Source: Desulfobacteraceae bacterium
Lineage (GTDB): Bacteria > Desulfobacterota > Desulfobacteria > Desulfobacterales > Desulfobacteraceae
Reading direction: 5' to 3'
Assembly (NCBI GenBank): GCA_024225635.1
Contig: JAAEMK010000200.1
Span: 50,489 to 114,488 of the forward strand
DNA length: 64,000 nucleotides
The translations under genes were made by a program, and so were the position numbers. The notes beneath the pieces are model-generated. The model had not been told where the DNA came from. It saw nothing but the letters and a program-made list of their open reading frames with translations, and did not search any database. Every line of letters begins with the position of its first letter. Position 1 is the first letter of the stretch. Shown here in pieces: positions 63,643-64,000 of this stretch.

Positions 63643-63855
63643 CTACTGCTTTATTTCAATATGGATTGCCGGATCCTTTGGTGGAAAAAAATGACGATCT
63701 ATTTTTGACGATTCTTTAATCGCTTTTTCAAATTCAGATTGTTTGTTTTTAGGTTTCAGGGTTCTTGGAGATATATCGATCACATTGACTTTAGATGAAT
63801 CTGCGCCATGCTTTGACACCTTACGGAGCCCTACCGTTTCTATTTTTTGTTGCAT
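63643..63855 (-). CDS. Small protein of unknown function
   Basis: A 70-residue hydrophilic protein (MQQKIETVGLRKVSKHG...PPKDPAIHIEIKQ) with no recognised domain, signal or Cys motif. AAGGA lies upstream of ATG 63855. Proximity to the TTG-started lipoprotein gene (13 nt) supports coding. It could also be the tail of a larger rearranged module; the window ends 145 nt upstream of it with no further gene visible. Confidence 0.5.
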   Translation of the reverse strand: MQQKIETVGLRKVSKHGADSSKVNVIDISPRTLKPKNKQSEFEKAIKESSKIDRHFFPPKDPAIHIEIKQ

Positions 63856-64000
63856 ATATAGGCATCCTTCATATGACCCCAGAAGTGCCTTACAGTGTTT
63901 TTAATCAGGATTTTGCTCGCAACTATTGCATAACGGCAGACTCCTGTGTCTCCCGTGTAGCTATACCAAAATTTAATTTGTGATTATCTCGACAATTTTA

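Overview
The window looks like a chromosomal segment of a Gram-negative anaerobe of the Desulfobacterota (delta-type, Desulfobacterales-like). The lineage is inferred from gene content: a group B [FeFe] hydrogenase, the rpsF-rpsR-DUF2232-rplI order, PEP-CTERM surface proteins, DegP, PpiD, AsmA and type VI secretion accessory genes. The genus cannot be fixed. Most of the window is GC-rich housekeeping DNA. About 19.6-27.2 kb and 28.8-33.0 kb are visibly more AT-rich and carry accessory genes.

Layout. 0-12 kb: the tail of a tail-specific protease, a parvulin, an AsmA-like protein, a small operon (NIF3-like protein, acyl-ACP thioesterase, RecX, short asparaginase), a PilZ protein, an M16 lipoprotein peptidase and PpiD. 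11.8-12.2 kb: two tandem tRNA-Ala(GGC) genes, each with its own promoter. 12.4-15.7 kb: a PEP-CTERM protein behind a sigma-54 type promoter, a periplasmic solute-binding protein and aspartate kinase. 16-19.6 kb: a four-gene ECF importer locus (AIR-synthase-like kinase, S component, fused double ATPase, T component) best read as alpha-ribazole salvage for cobalamin. 19.7-26.9 kb: an orphan type VI effector island (spike-like DUF6484, TIGR02270-like, DUF2169, ketosynthase-like protein, PAAR-like toxin, DUF3396 immunity protein, unknown protein) with no structural T6SS genes. 27.3-32.7 kb: the hydrogenase, a large secreted protein of unknown function and a second PEP-CTERM protein with a second sigma-54 type promoter. 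33-40.5 kb: sucC-sucD-fumarase and hutU-hutI operons, then a REP-like repeat cluster. 40.8-44.5 kb: DegP and a two-component system. 44.7-52.6 kb: an ABC-F protein, the rpsF-rpsR-DUF2232-rplI-dnaB-hflX run and a small Cys-rich protein. 52.6-56.2 kb: FAD-linked oxidase and a divergent DnaA with a long AT-rich upstream region. 56.3-62.2 kb: pdxA-uvrA-tex. 62.5-64 kb: a cyclic-nucleotide-binding protein and two small unknown genes.

Points of most interest: (1) the self-contained T6SS effector/immunity island, whose ketosynthase-like member has lost its catalytic Cys and whose PAAR-like protein ends in a probable PD-(D/E)XK nuclease; (2) GG-N10-GC promoters in front of both PEP-CTERM genes, one with a duplicated upstream element; (3) a structured intergenic RNA between the second PEP-CTERM gene and the large secreted protein, in which a long terminator overlaps a segment resembling the 3' half of a GEMM (c-di-GMP) aptamer; (4) a DnaA whose box-recognition and Walker B motifs are altered; (5) the probable alpha-ribazole ECF locus. 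All calls come from reading the sequence; no database search was run.
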